A stretch of 64,000 nucleotides of DNA from Marispirochaeta aestuarii (GCF_002087085.1 NZ_MWQY01000019.1:1-64000); one strand, 5' to 3'. Positions 17,563 through 26,117 are shown, counted from the stretch's first letter. The notes: generated by a model from the letters alone, not told the origin. Numbers and translations are program-made.

Positions 17563-18297
17563 ATGAGTAAAATGAAAGCGCTGTTCGCGATGCTGGTATG
17601 TGCATCCGCGGTATGGCCGGAAACAGCTCTGGAGATTATACGCAGGGTAGACGAAAGACAGTATTCGAAAACATCGGAACAGACGATGCTGATGAGGGTA
17701 TACCCGAGCATGGCGAGCGATTCAGGTCTTCGGGAGTTCAGGATCTCCAGTGTCAGCAGGGGAAATGACGAGACCTTCATGGTGTTCGAGGAACCCCGGA
17801 CCATCAAGGGAATGAAAATCCTCTCCAGGGGTGACGATCGCTGGGTACATTTTCCATCCACCGGACGGGTACGCAAGATAGTCGGAGAATCGAAAAAACA
17901 GTCCGTACAGGGAGTAGGCGGCGACTTTTCCTATGAGGATCTGGGGGGCGGAACCCTGGAAGAGGACTACCGTACACGCCTGGTGGATGAGTCGGGATCA
18001 ATGTACATAATAGAAGGCATCCCTGTTCAGGACGATTCCGCCTATACCCGGGTTGTGTTCGAGATCGAGAAAGGGAGCTACAGGATACTGAAGATGGAAT
18101 TTCACACGGAAAAAGAAGGTCACCTTAAGGACCTGTTTTTCAGGGACTATACAGTCATGGGGGGCAGGGAAATCGCCGGCAGCATGGAGATGATCAACCT
18201 CGAGAGGGAACGCAGGACGAGGGTCCTGATCCTTGAAGCACGTTTCGACAGAGCTGTTGATGAAAAGCTTTTCAATCCCACCCGTTTCTACCGCTGA
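17563..18297 (+). CDS. LolA-like periplasmic lipoprotein-sorting protein
   Basis: 244 aa. The ATG follows the transporter stop by one base. A signal peptide (MSKMKALFAMLVCASAVWPET) precedes a LolA/LolB-type open beta-barrel of the kind annotated as outer membrane lipoprotein-sorting protein: EIIRRVDERQYSKTSEQTML, VFEEPRTIKGMKILSRGDDR, WVHFPSTGRVRKI, DFSYEDLGG and LFNPTRFYR. Such proteins bind hydrophobic ligands in the periplasm and often sit beside MMPL transporters. It would hand cargo between the inner-membrane pump and the outer membrane. Confidence 0.88.
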   Translation: MSKMKALFAMLVCASAVWPETALEIIRRVDERQYSKTSEQTMLMRVYPSMASDSGLREFRISSVSRGNDETFMVFEEPRTIKGMKILSRGDDRWVHFPSTGRVRKIVGESKKQSVQGVGGDFSYEDLGGGTLEEDYRTRLVDESGSMYIIEGIPVQDDSAYTRVVFEIEKGSYRILKMEFHTEKEGHLKDLFFRDYTVMGGREIAGSMEMINLERERRTRVLILEARFDRAVDEKLFNPTRFYR

Positions 18298-18311
18298 CAG
18301 GGGAGAATCGG

Positions 18312-19586
18312 ATGAGATGCTGCAGAAAGACCTGCGGACTCCTGTGTGTGCTCCTGATTGCCCTCGCCTTTTCGGGCTGGGGGGATCCCTCTTCCCCCGA
18401 GATCTACGGTTACCTGGAAAGCGGAACAGGCCTGACCAGTTATACCGACGACGATTCCGCCGACACGTGGAAGCCGGGGGCCTATACCAGGCTCCGTTTA
18501 AAAGGAGACTGGGAACCGGAGGAGAGACTGCGCTTCCATCTTGAGACGGAGTGGACAACGCTTCATGGAACGGATAGTCCGGATTTCAGCGCCGGACGTC
18601 TTGGCCTTGACAGCCTCAGCGGCTGGGAAGCCTCGGATACCGGGGAGCTGCAGGTCGAGCATGCCTGGGGACTCCTTGACCTGGGGAACTTTGACCTCCA
18701 GGCTGGAAAGATTCCCCTGGCCTGGGGAACAGCCTATGTGTTTAATCCCAGCGCACGGGTAAATCCTGCGGATTCCCTGAATCCCGGGGGGGACGAAGAA
18801 ACTCCGGGTATAACGGGGATCAGCTCTTCCATCTACCTGAAGAATGGAGTTACACTTTCGACATACCTGGCGGCGGAGGACCGGGGAAGAAAGGCTGACC
18901 CGGATATGATTGCGCATAATGCCGCAAATATCCCCTGGGGAACACGGATCAGAGGTTTTGCCGGTCCCTTCGACCTTTCTCTGGGAATCCTTCGGGAGAT
19001 TCTGTATGATACCCGGACCTCAGGCTACGAACGCCCCCTCTGGCTCAGCTCCGACGGTGTCGGCACTATCGCCGGAATAAATCTCTACTGGGAAGCAGCC
19101 CTCTGCATCAGCGATCCTTCGGGGGATCCTGCTGATGGTTCCTGGGATTTTAAGGATAATCTGGAATTTGCGGCGGGTTTCCATGCCCTGCCGTCCGTGC
19201 TGCAGGGAGTGGAAGTCCGGGGAGAGTATTTTTTCCAGGGCACAGGCAGCAGCCGCGAAAGCGGGTATGAGGTGCTGCCGGTACTGGAGGGAACCAGGAA
19301 AGTCATGGGGAGGCATTACCTCTTCGGCTACCTGGAAAAACGCTTTTTTGACTATCATCTTGTATCCTGCGGTTCAGTACTGAACACAGGGGACCTCTCA
19401 GGGGCGGTTTTTTCCGAATACAGCTGGGAGCTTACGGCAAACAGCAGATTCTCCCTGGGATCGATTATGTATTACGGCAGCGGGGAGTTTCAGGGGCTTA
19501 TTGACCTGTCAATTCTCGGGACCGGAACAGGTTCCGTGGATATGGCAGGAAACCGGATATACGCTGAGCTCCGGATAAGCTTCTGA
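18312..19586 (+). CDS. Predicted outer-membrane beta-barrel protein of the MMPL operon (DUF1302-like)
   Basis: 424 aa with a signal peptide (residues 1-23; CCRKTCGLLCVLLIALAFSG). The rest has alternating beta strands and ends in RISF, with a terminal Phe typical of barrels inserted by BamA. LEVEHAWGLLDLG-type strand patterns and IPLAWGTAYVFNPSARVNP resemble DUF1302-like and porin-like proteins found beside MMPL and LolA/DUF1329-like genes in other diderms. It starts 14 nt after the LolA-like gene, so it is the third member of the operon. It is likely the outer-membrane exit or docking component. The family assignment is moderate. Confidence 0.72.
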   Translation: MRCCRKTCGLLCVLLIALAFSGWGDPSSPEIYGYLESGTGLTSYTDDDSADTWKPGAYTRLRLKGDWEPEERLRFHLETEWTTLHGTDSPDFSAGRLGLDSLSGWEASDTGELQVEHAWGLLDLGNFDLQAGKIPLAWGTAYVFNPSARVNPADSLNPGGDEETPGITGISSSIYLKNGVTLSTYLAAEDRGRKADPDMIAHNAANIPWGTRIRGFAGPFDLSLGILREILYDTRTSGYERPLWLSSDGVGTIAGINLYWEAALCISDPSGDPADGSWDFKDNLEFAAGFHALPSVLQGVEVRGEYFFQGTGSSRESGYEVLPVLEGTRKVMGRHYLFGYLEKRFFDYHLVSCGSVLNTGDLSGAVFSEYSWELTANSRFSLGSIMYYGSGEFQGLIDLSILGTGTGSVDMAGNRIYAELRISF

Positions 19587-19615
19587 TACGAAAGACCGCG
19601 TTCACCCCCGGGCAA

Positions 19616-20374
19616 TCAGCAAAACATCATCTCATGGGTTTCGGAAGTACCGTAACCCTCTATCTCTTCCCGGAAAAGCCCCTTCCCCGTCATGGCGGCA
19701 CGGACAATACGTCTGTTAAAAGCATGGGTATCAGGACTGTTCAGAAACTCCTCCACGGGCATCCAGAGACACTCGAAAATCTCCCTGCTGTCCGGAATAA
19801 TCTCGAAAGAGAGGGCTTTCAGACGGCAGACAAAATAGATATCCGACTTGTCGTAGCGGTAACCGTGCCAGTGGCGAAAGCACGCGGTATAGAGGAATTC
19901 AGTCCGTATGCCCGTTTCCTCAAGGACCTCCCTGACCACTGCTTCGGCGATGTGCTCACCCTGCTCCAGGGCGCCGCCGGGGAGCTTGTAATGCCGTTTC
20001 GATCTGAGGTGATAGCGCTCGGAGACCACCAGAAGACGATTATCTCCGTCCAGAACCACACCGCCGGCCCCGATATAGTGGGTGGCATAGGGCGGGATAA
20101 TAGAGCCCGGTATCAGGGTCAGGGTCATGTGAAGATACTCAGGCTCCGCGTGATGATAGACAAAGCCCCTCTGGGCAGCGACAGGCACAAGAGATGCCAG
20201 GGGAAGGGGCAGCGTAAGCCAGACCACCTTTATGTTCCGGCTGTTCAACTCTTTTATAACTGCGTCAAGCGTACGGGTAAACACCCCGGGGTTGTCAGGC
20301 AGGGAGACAGGATCGATTACAGCCCCGCCGAAGGGATTCAGCTCATAGGAAAGTACACACATGGGAGCTACCAT
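19616..20374 (-). CDS. NUDIX hydrolase with N-terminal pre-NUDIX domain
   Basis: 252 aa. The NUDIX box GGALEQGEHIAEAVVREVLE followed by ETGI (about residues 133-156) matches G-x5-E-x7-R-E-U-x-E-E-x-G-U. Before it, residues 1-90 form an extra alpha/beta domain (LDAVIKELNSRNIKVVWLTL, AAQRGFVYHHAEPEYLHMTL) like that of NUDT6-type proteins. Substrates of this subgroup are poorly defined, probably nucleoside diphosphate derivatives. It is convergent with the barrel gene and divergent from the thiamine riboswitch. Nothing in the context fixes its role. Confidence 0.88.
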   Translation of the reverse strand: MVAPMCVLSYELNPFGGAVIDPVSLPDNPGVFTRTLDAVIKELNSRNIKVVWLTLPLPLASLVPVAAQRGFVYHHAEPEYLHMTLTLIPGSIIPPYATHYIGAGGVVLDGDNRLLVVSERYHLRSKRHYKLPGGALEQGEHIAEAVVREVLEETGIRTEFLYTACFRHWHGYRYDKSDIYFVCRLKALSFEIIPDSREIFECLWMPVEEFLNSPDTHAFNRRIVRAAMTGKGLFREEIEGYGTSETHEMMFC

Positions 20375-20402
20375 AACCGGAAGTCAGACATAAATACAAG
20401 CA

Positions 20403-20431
20403 TTGACACTGCACCCCCTTCCGGTTATTTT
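20403..20431 (+). promoter_or_regulatory. Promoter of the thiamine operon
   Basis: A consensus TTGACA (20403-20408) is followed after 17 nt by TATTTT (20426-20431). The expected transcription start is at about 20438, immediately before the TPP riboswitch. Confidence 0.7.
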
Positions 20432-20440
20432 ATTTTCATA

Positions 20441-20537
20441 CACCTTGGGGTGCCGGAATTGGCCGGCTGAGAGGGGGGCCCGCAAAGTCCCCGACCCACG
20501 AACCTGATCCGGATAATGCCGGCGTAGGAAAGCGTGA
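20441..20537 (+). ncRNA. TPP riboswitch (thi box)
   Basis: All landmarks of the TPP aptamer are present: GGGGTGCC at 20447, GGCTGAGAGG around 20464, then ACCTGATCCGGATAATGCCG (20502-20521) and GCGTAGGAAAGCGTG. It lies about 110 nt upstream of thiD and binds thiamine pyrophosphate. After the aptamer, GGATCTC (20580-20586) is complementary to GAGATCC (20638-20644), which includes the thiD ribosome site. No T-rich terminator is seen, so control is probably translational. The pairing is a proposal from inspection. Confidence 0.95.
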
Positions 20538-20645
20538 GGTTGATTCTTCCATCATCCAATCATACATACCTACCCAACCGGATCTCAAAACCACTGTCCG
20601 ATCCTGAAGACCCAGGTCGTGTACAGGTATCGGAAAGGAGATCCT

Positions 20646-21458
20646 ATGTACAACGTTCTCTCAATTGCAGGAAGCGACTCCTCGGGAGGCGCGGGCATCC
20701 AGGCCGACCTGAAGGCCTTTGCCGCCAACGGCGTCTACGGGATGACGGTCATAACCGCCGTTACCGCCCAGAACACCCGGGGAGTCACAGCCATCAGGGT
20801 TCTTGACCCTGAAATTGTTTCCGCCCAGATCGAGGCGGTCTTCTCGGACATCCGGGTAGATGCGGTAAAAATCGGGATGCTTGCGGACGGAAAGATTATT
20901 TCCGCCGTTGCCCGGGCCCTTGCCAGGTGGAAACCGCCGGTCCTTGTCCTGGACCCGGTCATGGTGGCCAAGTCGGGACACAGACTGCTTGCTCCGGAAG
21001 CCGAGGAGAGCCTTATACGGGAGTTGCTTCCCCTGGCGGATCTGCTTACCCCCAACATACCCGAGGCGGAGACCCTTTCTGGAATGGAGCTTCAAAACGC
21101 CGACGGGGCGCTGATGGAAAAAGCCGGACGCCGTATTCTCGAAACCGGCGTCGGAGCGGTCCTGATAAAAGGCGGACACTCCCAGAATCCGGAGAGCTCC
21201 GCGGACATCCTTATCGACGCCGGGGGAAGCAGAGTCTACACCGCTCCCCGCCTGGAAGCCCTGCATACCCATGGTACCGGCTGCTCCCTCTCCAGCACCC
21301 TGGCCGCCCTGCTTGCCGGAGGATTATCCCTTGATGATGCAGTACGCCGGGCGAAGTCCTACATCAGCGAAGGAATAGCCCACGGCATTCCGCTGGGCGG
21401 CGGCTGCGGCCCGATCCACCATTTTTACAGCCTCTACGGCGGAGAGGAGCTTGCATAA
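20646..21458 (+). CDS. thiD: Hydroxymethylpyrimidine (phosphate) kinase
   Basis: 270 aa from the ATG at 20646, which has AAAGGAG six bases upstream; an in-frame GTG at 20619 lacks a site. It phosphorylates HMP and HMP-P to HMP-PP. The ribokinase-fold motifs are present: IAGSDSSGGAGIQADLKAF at the N terminus, LDPVMVAKSGH in the middle, LLTPNIPEAE, and the catalytic/anion-hole HTHGTGCSLSSTLAA near the C terminus. First gene of the TPP-riboswitch operon; its stop overlaps the cytX start. Confidence 0.96.
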   Translation: MYNVLSIAGSDSSGGAGIQADLKAFAANGVYGMTVITAVTAQNTRGVTAIRVLDPEIVSAQIEAVFSDIRVDAVKIGMLADGKIISAVARALARWKPPVLVLDPVMVAKSGHRLLAPEAEESLIRELLPLADLLTPNIPEAETLSGMELQNADGALMEKAGRRILETGVGAVLIKGGHSQNPESSADILIDAGGSRVYTAPRLEALHTHGTGCSLSSTLAALLAGGLSLDDAVRRAKSYISEGIAHGIPLGGGCGPIHHFYSLYGGEELA

Positions 21459-22693
21459 TGACAACTGAATCCACCCTTCACTCCGAGGTACGAACGTCCT
21501 CCCCGGTTTCCCTCTCCTCCCTGCACCTGGGTATCCTCTGGTTCGGTGCAGCCGTTTCCCTGGCGGAGATTATTACCGGCACACTGTACAGCTCCATGAG
21601 TACCGGGTCTGCCGTCCTCGCGATACTCGCGGGGCACCTGATAGGAGCTGTCGCCTTCTATGCTGTCGGCTGGATCTCCTGGAAGGAGGACAAGGACGCC
21701 ATAGCAATCGCGGACTCAAGCCTGGGTAATGCCGGGGTGCGGATTTTCGCCCTGATCAACGCCCTTCAACTCCTGGGCTGGACCGCAGTCATGATTCTGG
21801 CAGGGGCTGAAGGCCTGAAAGCTGCCGCAGCAGCGACGGGTCTGCAGATTAGTCTGCCCCGGGCACGGCTGATTACCGGCCTGCTGCTCCTTGTATGGAC
21901 AGCTGCGGGTTTCCGGGGGATGCGCAATCTGAACATCGCCGCTGTTACACTCCTTTTTATCTTATCCGTGCTATGGGCCGTAAAACTGTTCATGCTTCCG
22001 GGACCTGCGGGACAGGAGGCAAACACCGCTCCCGCCTTCGGCGGGATGCTGGAACTTGCCGTCATAATGCCACTGTCGTGGTTGCCCCTGGTGGGGGATT
22101 ATACCCGCAACGCCGGCAAGGGACGCAGGGGAGTAAGCGCAGCTGCCCTTGGGTATTTTATCGGGAGCTGCGCCATGTACCTTCTGGGACTGCTCTCAAT
22201 CCTAAAAGTCCCCGACGCAGGTCCCGTCGCCAGCATGCTGCTTGCGGGTCTCGGCCCGGGGGCCGCTCTGGTTGTACTGCTCTCCACGGTTACGACCGGG
22301 TTTCTGGATGTCCACTCCGCCGGGGTCTCCCTGCGTCTTGTATTTCCCCGCCTTGGACAGCGGACAACACCCCTTCTGATGGGTCTGTCGGGACTTGCAC
22401 TTGCCCTGGCGGTCCCCGGCGGATGGTACGAACACTTCCTCTATGCCCTTGGATCGGTCTTCGCCCCCTTCTTCGGGGTGATATTCTGCCGGCGTCTTTT
22501 TTTCTCCTCCTCTCCTCCCTCGATTTCTGATGTCCTTCTCGGTTTCGGTGCCTGGGCGGCCGGCCTTGCGGGTTACTACGTCCTGCTTCCCCAGGGATTT
22601 CCCCTGGGGGTTTCGGTTCCCGCCCTTATTATTTCGATGATTTCCTATTACCTGCTGCAGAAAGGAGCTGCCCTGTGGACACAAAAGCATTAA
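21458..22693 (+). CDS. cytX: CytX-type hydroxymethylpyrimidine permease (NCS1 family)
   Basis: 411 aa, about 12 membrane helices, for example LHLGILWFGAAVSLAEIITG, AVLAILAGHLIGAVAFYAVG, AVIMPLSWLPLVGDYTRNAG and FLDVHSAGVSLRLVFPRLG. It belongs to the nucleobase:cation symporter NCS1 group. Copies in thi operons controlled by TPP riboswitches are named CytX and predicted to import the pyrimidine precursor of thiamine. The ATG overlaps the thiD stop by one base. Placement between thiD and thiM supports HMP uptake as its job. Confidence 0.88.
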   Translation: MTTESTLHSEVRTSSPVSLSSLHLGILWFGAAVSLAEIITGTLYSSMSTGSAVLAILAGHLIGAVAFYAVGWISWKEDKDAIAIADSSLGNAGVRIFALINALQLLGWTAVMILAGAEGLKAAAAATGLQISLPRARLITGLLLLVWTAAGFRGMRNLNIAAVTLLFILSVLWAVKLFMLPGPAGQEANTAPAFGGMLELAVIMPLSWLPLVGDYTRNAGKGRRGVSAAALGYFIGSCAMYLLGLLSILKVPDAGPVASMLLAGLGPGAALVVLLSTVTTGFLDVHSAGVSLRLVFPRLGQRTTPLLMGLSGLALALAVPGGWYEHFLYALGSVFAPFFGVIFCRRLFFSSSPPSISDVLLGFGAWAAGLAGYYVLLPQGFPLGVSVPALIISMISYYLLQKGAALWTQKH

Positions 22694-23487
22694 TTGACAG
22701 CCTCGACCTGATTCAGAAGACCCATCCCCTGGTTCAGCATATTACCAATATGGTTACCGTAAACGACTGCGCCAATATAACCCTCGCTTTCGGCGGTGCC
22801 CCGGTCATGGCGGACTGGGGAGACGACGCCCTGGAAATGGTGGAGCACGCCGGAGCCCTTGTCCTGAACATGGGGGTCCTGACAGCAGAAAGCATAGAGA
22901 CCATGATAGCGGTGGGAAGAAAGGCTAAAACCCTGGGCGTTCCGGTGGTCTTTGATCCGGTAGGCGCCGGGGCCACGGAATCCAGGCGCAGTGCCTCCCG
23001 CAGGATACTGGCGGAAGCGGCTCCGGATATAGTAAAAGGCAATGCCGCGGAGATCCTTTTTTTGGCCGGAGAAGAAATCCGGCAGAAGGGAGTCGATTCG
23101 GATGTCAGCCACGGCGTCGCCGCTGTTACCCGACGTATGGCGGCGGAAAACGCTACAGTCGTCGTAGCCACCGGTATCTGTGACTATGTTTCCGACGGTA
23201 CAGAGACCTTTCGCCTGGAGGGAGGATCCTCCATGATGGGACGCATAACCGGGACCGGCTGTATGAGCGCCTCGGTCCTCGGTTGCTTTGCCGCCGTACT
23301 CGACTCGAAGCTCGAAGCAGCGCTTCTGGGGATACTTGCCATGAATATCGCCGGAGAACGGGCCGCAGAAAGCCTTTCTTCCCTGGAGGGCAGCGGTACC
23401 TTCCGTACACGCCTGATAGATGCCGCGAGCCTTCTCAGTTCCAGCACCCTGGAGATTAATCCTGACAGGAGGGTTTTCCATGAATAG
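22675..23487 (+). CDS. thiM: Hydroxyethylthiazole kinase
   Basis: 270 aa from a GTG start inside the end of cytX, preceded by AAAGGAG. It phosphorylates 4-methyl-5-hydroxyethylthiazole, a salvage step. Motifs: PLVQHITNMVTVNDCANITL, LNMGVL, VVFDPVGAGATESRR, VKGNAAEILFLAG, and GRITGTGCMSASVLGCFAA with the catalytic Cys of the ThiM family. Third gene of the operon; its last 8 nt overlap thiE. Confidence 0.95.
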   Translation: MDTKALIDSLDLIQKTHPLVQHITNMVTVNDCANITLAFGGAPVMADWGDDALEMVEHAGALVLNMGVLTAESIETMIAVGRKAKTLGVPVVFDPVGAGATESRRSASRRILAEAAPDIVKGNAAEILFLAGEEIRQKGVDSDVSHGVAAVTRRMAAENATVVVATGICDYVSDGTETFRLEGGSSMMGRITGTGCMSASVLGCFAAVLDSKLEAALLGILAMNIAGERAAESLSSLEGSGTFRTRLIDAASLLSSSTLEINPDRRVFHE

Positions 23488-24124
23488 CCGGAACCTTACA
23501 TTCTGCCTGGTTACCGACTCCGGGTTTCGACAGGATGAGGAGTTTATCCCCACCCTGGAGGCAGCCCTGGAAGCGGGAACAACGATGATCCAGTACCGGG
23601 AAAAAAGCGGCCGCCTCAGCGACAGACAAATTTATCTGCAGGCCCTGGAGGTGGCGGCTTTATGCCGCCGCTTCTCCGTCCCCCTGATCATCGATGACCG
23701 CCTTGACCTTGCCATGGCCGTGGGTGCCGACGGGCTGCACATCGGACAGAAGGATCTGCCCCTTGATGTAGTAAGAAAACTCTGGCCGGGGGAACGAATC
23801 TTCGGTGTTTCCGTGGCAAGCCCTGAAGAAATCGCCCGTGCAGAAGCGGAGGGGGCGGATTACCTGGGTATCGGAGCCTTTCCCACGGAGACAAAAACTG
23901 ACTATTCCAGTCTCGGCAGCGATGGTGTATCCTTGCTGCTGAAGGAGAGCAGTCTGCCGGTCATAGCCATCGGCGGCATCACAGCCTCGAACGCTCCCGG
24001 ACTTATCCGAACCGGCTGCGCCGGGGTGGCAGTAGTCTCTGCGGTCTGGAAAGCCCCGAATCCCGGCGCAGCTGCTCAGGAAATTCTGGATGCTGTTCAC
24101 AAGGCCAGGCAGTATAAAGCATGA
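23480..24124 (+). CDS. thiE: Thiamine-phosphate synthase
   Basis: 214 aa from the ATG at 23480, which follows AGGAGG by seven bases; a more upstream in-frame start lies deep in thiM and has no site. It joins HMP-PP and thiazole phosphate to thiamine phosphate. TIM-barrel motifs: MIQYREKSG, DDRLDLAMAVGADGLHIGQ, DLPLDVVRKLWPG, GADYLGIGAFPTETKTD and AIGGITASN. It overlaps thiM at its start and the HAD gene at its stop (ATGA), so expression is coupled. Confidence 0.96.
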   Translation: MNSRNLTFCLVTDSGFRQDEEFIPTLEAALEAGTTMIQYREKSGRLSDRQIYLQALEVAALCRRFSVPLIIDDRLDLAMAVGADGLHIGQKDLPLDVVRKLWPGERIFGVSVASPEEIARAEAEGADYLGIGAFPTETKTDYSSLGSDGVSLLLKESSLPVIAIGGITASNAPGLIRTGCAGVAVVSAVWKAPNPGAAAQEILDAVHKARQYKA

Positions 24125-24864
24125 AAAAACACCTGGAGTCCATTAAAGCCGTATTGTGGGACAAGGACGGGACCCTTCTGGATAACTTCAGTGTCTGGAT
24201 ACGCCGGGAAAGGTCCCTTATAGAATTCCTGTGCACAGATCTTGAAATTGCCGGGAACCTGCGTTCCGATGCGGTGGAGAGCGGACTCGCCGCCATCGGT
24301 ATTCGCGACGGGAAGGTGGATCCCCGCGGAGAACTCGCCGGAGGAACCGAGGCTTCCATCTGCGACGCCATATCGGGGGCCCTGTCCGACTTCGGCCAGG
24401 TGCCCGAACCGGAAGAGTTCCGCAGGCTGGTGAACGGACGCCTTCACGAAATACTGGCCCGGGACACCGAAACGCCCCCCCTGCGCCGCGGTGTTCTCGA
24501 AGCCCTAACGGCAGCCCGTACCCGCGGACTGCCCCAGGGCCTGGCCACGTCGGACAGCAGAAAATCAGCCCTCGGTGAACTTGCCCCATATGGGATAGAT
24601 AAGTTCTTCAGCTATTATTCCTTTGGAGATGAAGCGCTGCGGCCGAAACCCGATCCCTGGTGCATCCTTGAATTCTCCCGCCTCACAGGTATTCCTGCAG
24701 ATTCCATCCTCTTTGTGGGAGACACTCCAGTGGACGAGGCAACAGCCGACGCCGCGGGAGCAGTGTTCTGTGCAGTCCTCGGAGGAGCCGGAGGCCGAAG
24801 GGATTTTTCCGCGACAACCATGACCTGTAATGATCCCGGGGAGATAGCAGATGTATTCCTCTGA
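24121..24864 (+). CDS. HAD-superfamily hydrolase at the end of the thi operon, possible thiamine-phosphate phosphatase
   Basis: 247 aa. Motif I is VLWDKDGTLLDNF, motif II is about LATSDSRKSALGEL, and motif III/IV are DEALRPKPDP and ILFVGDTPVDEATADAAGA, typical of phosphoglycolate-phosphatase-like HAD enzymes with an alpha-helical cap. The ATG overlaps the thiE stop (ATGA). No thiL is in the operon. Organisms that make TPP from free thiamine with a pyrophosphokinase need a phosphatase for thiamine phosphate, and this gene is a reasonable candidate; that role is an inference from position. Confidence 0.85.
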   Translation: MKKHLESIKAVLWDKDGTLLDNFSVWIRRERSLIEFLCTDLEIAGNLRSDAVESGLAAIGIRDGKVDPRGELAGGTEASICDAISGALSDFGQVPEPEEFRRLVNGRLHEILARDTETPPLRRGVLEALTAARTRGLPQGLATSDSRKSALGELAPYGIDKFFSYYSFGDEALRPKPDPWCILEFSRLTGIPADSILFVGDTPVDEATADAAGAVFCAVLGGAGGRRDFSATTMTCNDPGEIADVFL

Positions 24865-25062
24865 TCTTTTTGTACCTGCTCCGGGGAAACAGCTGATATA
24901 CTGTCAGCGGAAGTACGAACAAAGAAAACGAAGGGCCGACTCTGCCTGCCCGAGACCTGGGAGAACGGAGCCGAACCCGGCACTGAAATCAACGATTTTT
25001 TGACCGGTCGTCGGCTTTCTTTAACCGGCCGGGGATTGCGAGCGGAAAAAAGGAGATTACTC

Positions 25063-25401
25063 ATGGAAAAAGAACTCAACATACTCTGGACAAATGCTGA
25101 TCCTGTAACTGCAGAAAAAATGGTCTTCATGTACGCAGGCAATTCATTGAAAAGAAACTGGTGGGAAAAGGTGACCGTAATAATATGGGGAGCGACTGCT
25201 CAACTCATAGCTGATAACGATGCCATACGTACATCAATTATCTCACTTATAGACCAGGGAGTATATTTTTCTGCCTGCAAAGCCTGTGCAGATCAGCTGG
25301 GTGTAACCGGGCAGCTGGAAGAGATGGGTATTGAAGTCAAATACTGGGGAGAACCGCTGACGGAGATACTGCAAAGCGGAAAAAAGATAATCTCTGTATA
25401 G
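25063..25401 (+). CDS. DsrE-family protein
   Basis: 112 aa from the ATG at 25063, preceded by AAAAAAGGAG. Rossmann-like DsrE/DsrF fold: KVTVIIWGATAQLIADNDAI, YFSACKACADQLG with two Cys residues, GIEVKYWGEPLTEIL and a terminal KKIISV. DsrE-like proteins handle sulfur transfer or act as small accessory proteins; the CKAC pair could be redox- or sulfur-active. It stands alone between the thi operon and a GNAT gene, and no terminator was seen on either side. Confidence 0.8.
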   Translation: MEKELNILWTNADPVTAEKMVFMYAGNSLKRNWWEKVTVIIWGATAQLIADNDAIRTSIISLIDQGVYFSACKACADQLGVTGQLEEMGIEVKYWGEPLTEILQSGKKIISV

Positions 25402-25458
25402 TCAGTCTGCATCAAAGACGGTTCAGGTCATAATTGTATAGTAAAAACTCTGCCCGTA

Positions 25459-25473
25459 AACAGATAATCTGTT
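25459..25473. repeat. 15-bp perfect palindrome in the GNAT gene promoter region
   Basis: AACAGATAATCTGTT (7-bp arms with one central base) overlaps the start of a TATAGT -10-like sequence (25473-25478), six bases before the GNAT start codon. Its position fits an operator. No second copy was noticed nearby. Confidence 0.5.
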
Positions 25474-25483
25474 ATAGTATTTA

Positions 25484-25987
25484 ATGATGATACGCCAACT
25501 GGACCTTAAGCATATCGACCAGGCAGTCCGGCTTTTCCGCGAAGTTGTCGAGGACATGCAGAAAAGAGGTATCGATCAGTGGGACGAGGTCTATCCCGCC
25601 CTCGCTGATATTACCGATGATCTGCACAAGGGCTGGGGCTTCGGATACTTTGACGGGAATACGCTTATCGGTTATGTTGCCCTGAACGAGGAATCTGATC
25701 CCGAGTATGAAACCGGAAACTGGCAGTACACCGAAGGCCGTCCCCTCTATTTTCATCGCCTGGCCGTCCGGCCGGCCTTCCAGAGCAAAGGAATAGCCGG
25801 AAGCCTGATACGCTTTGCGGAAAAATATGCCCTGGAAACAGGTTACGCCTCGATCCGCCTGGACGCTTTTCCACCCAATACAGCAGCTGTAGCCATGTAC
25901 GAAAAACGGGGTTACTCCCGGGCAGGGTATGTCACCTTCAGAAAAGGCAGATTTGTTCTGCTGGAGAAAGCTCTTTACTCCACGTGA
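25484..25987 (+). CDS. GNAT-family N-acetyltransferase
   Basis: 167 aa. Acetyl-CoA-binding motif A is visible in LYFHRLAVRPAFQSKGIAGS followed by LIRFAEKYALETG; the conserved SIRLDAFPPNTAAVAMYEKR and GYSRAGYVTF complete the fold. N-terminal helix: IRQLDLKHIDQAVRLFREVV. The acyl acceptor is unknown. Two adjacent ATG codons start the gene. No ribosome site is visible, and a -10-like TATAGT ends six bases before the ATG, so translation might be leaderless. Confidence 0.88.
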   Translation: MMIRQLDLKHIDQAVRLFREVVEDMQKRGIDQWDEVYPALADITDDLHKGWGFGYFDGNTLIGYVALNEESDPEYETGNWQYTEGRPLYFHRLAVRPAFQSKGIAGSLIRFAEKYALETGYASIRLDAFPPNTAAVAMYEKRGYSRAGYVTFRKGRFVLLEKALYST

Positions 25988-26117
25988 AGTATACGCTGGA
26001 AAAATCCCGTGAAAAACAAAGCCGCCGATAATTTATATTTTCCTCCACTTTATTCAAAACATGCTTTATAATTTGTGCAGATCAATATGAGTTCAATTCC
26101 AGTCAAGCAGTTTGATT

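Noticed and set aside
26112-26117. TTG start for the AraC-type regulator
   Set aside because: The ATG six bases later starts the same conserved N terminus and is preferred.
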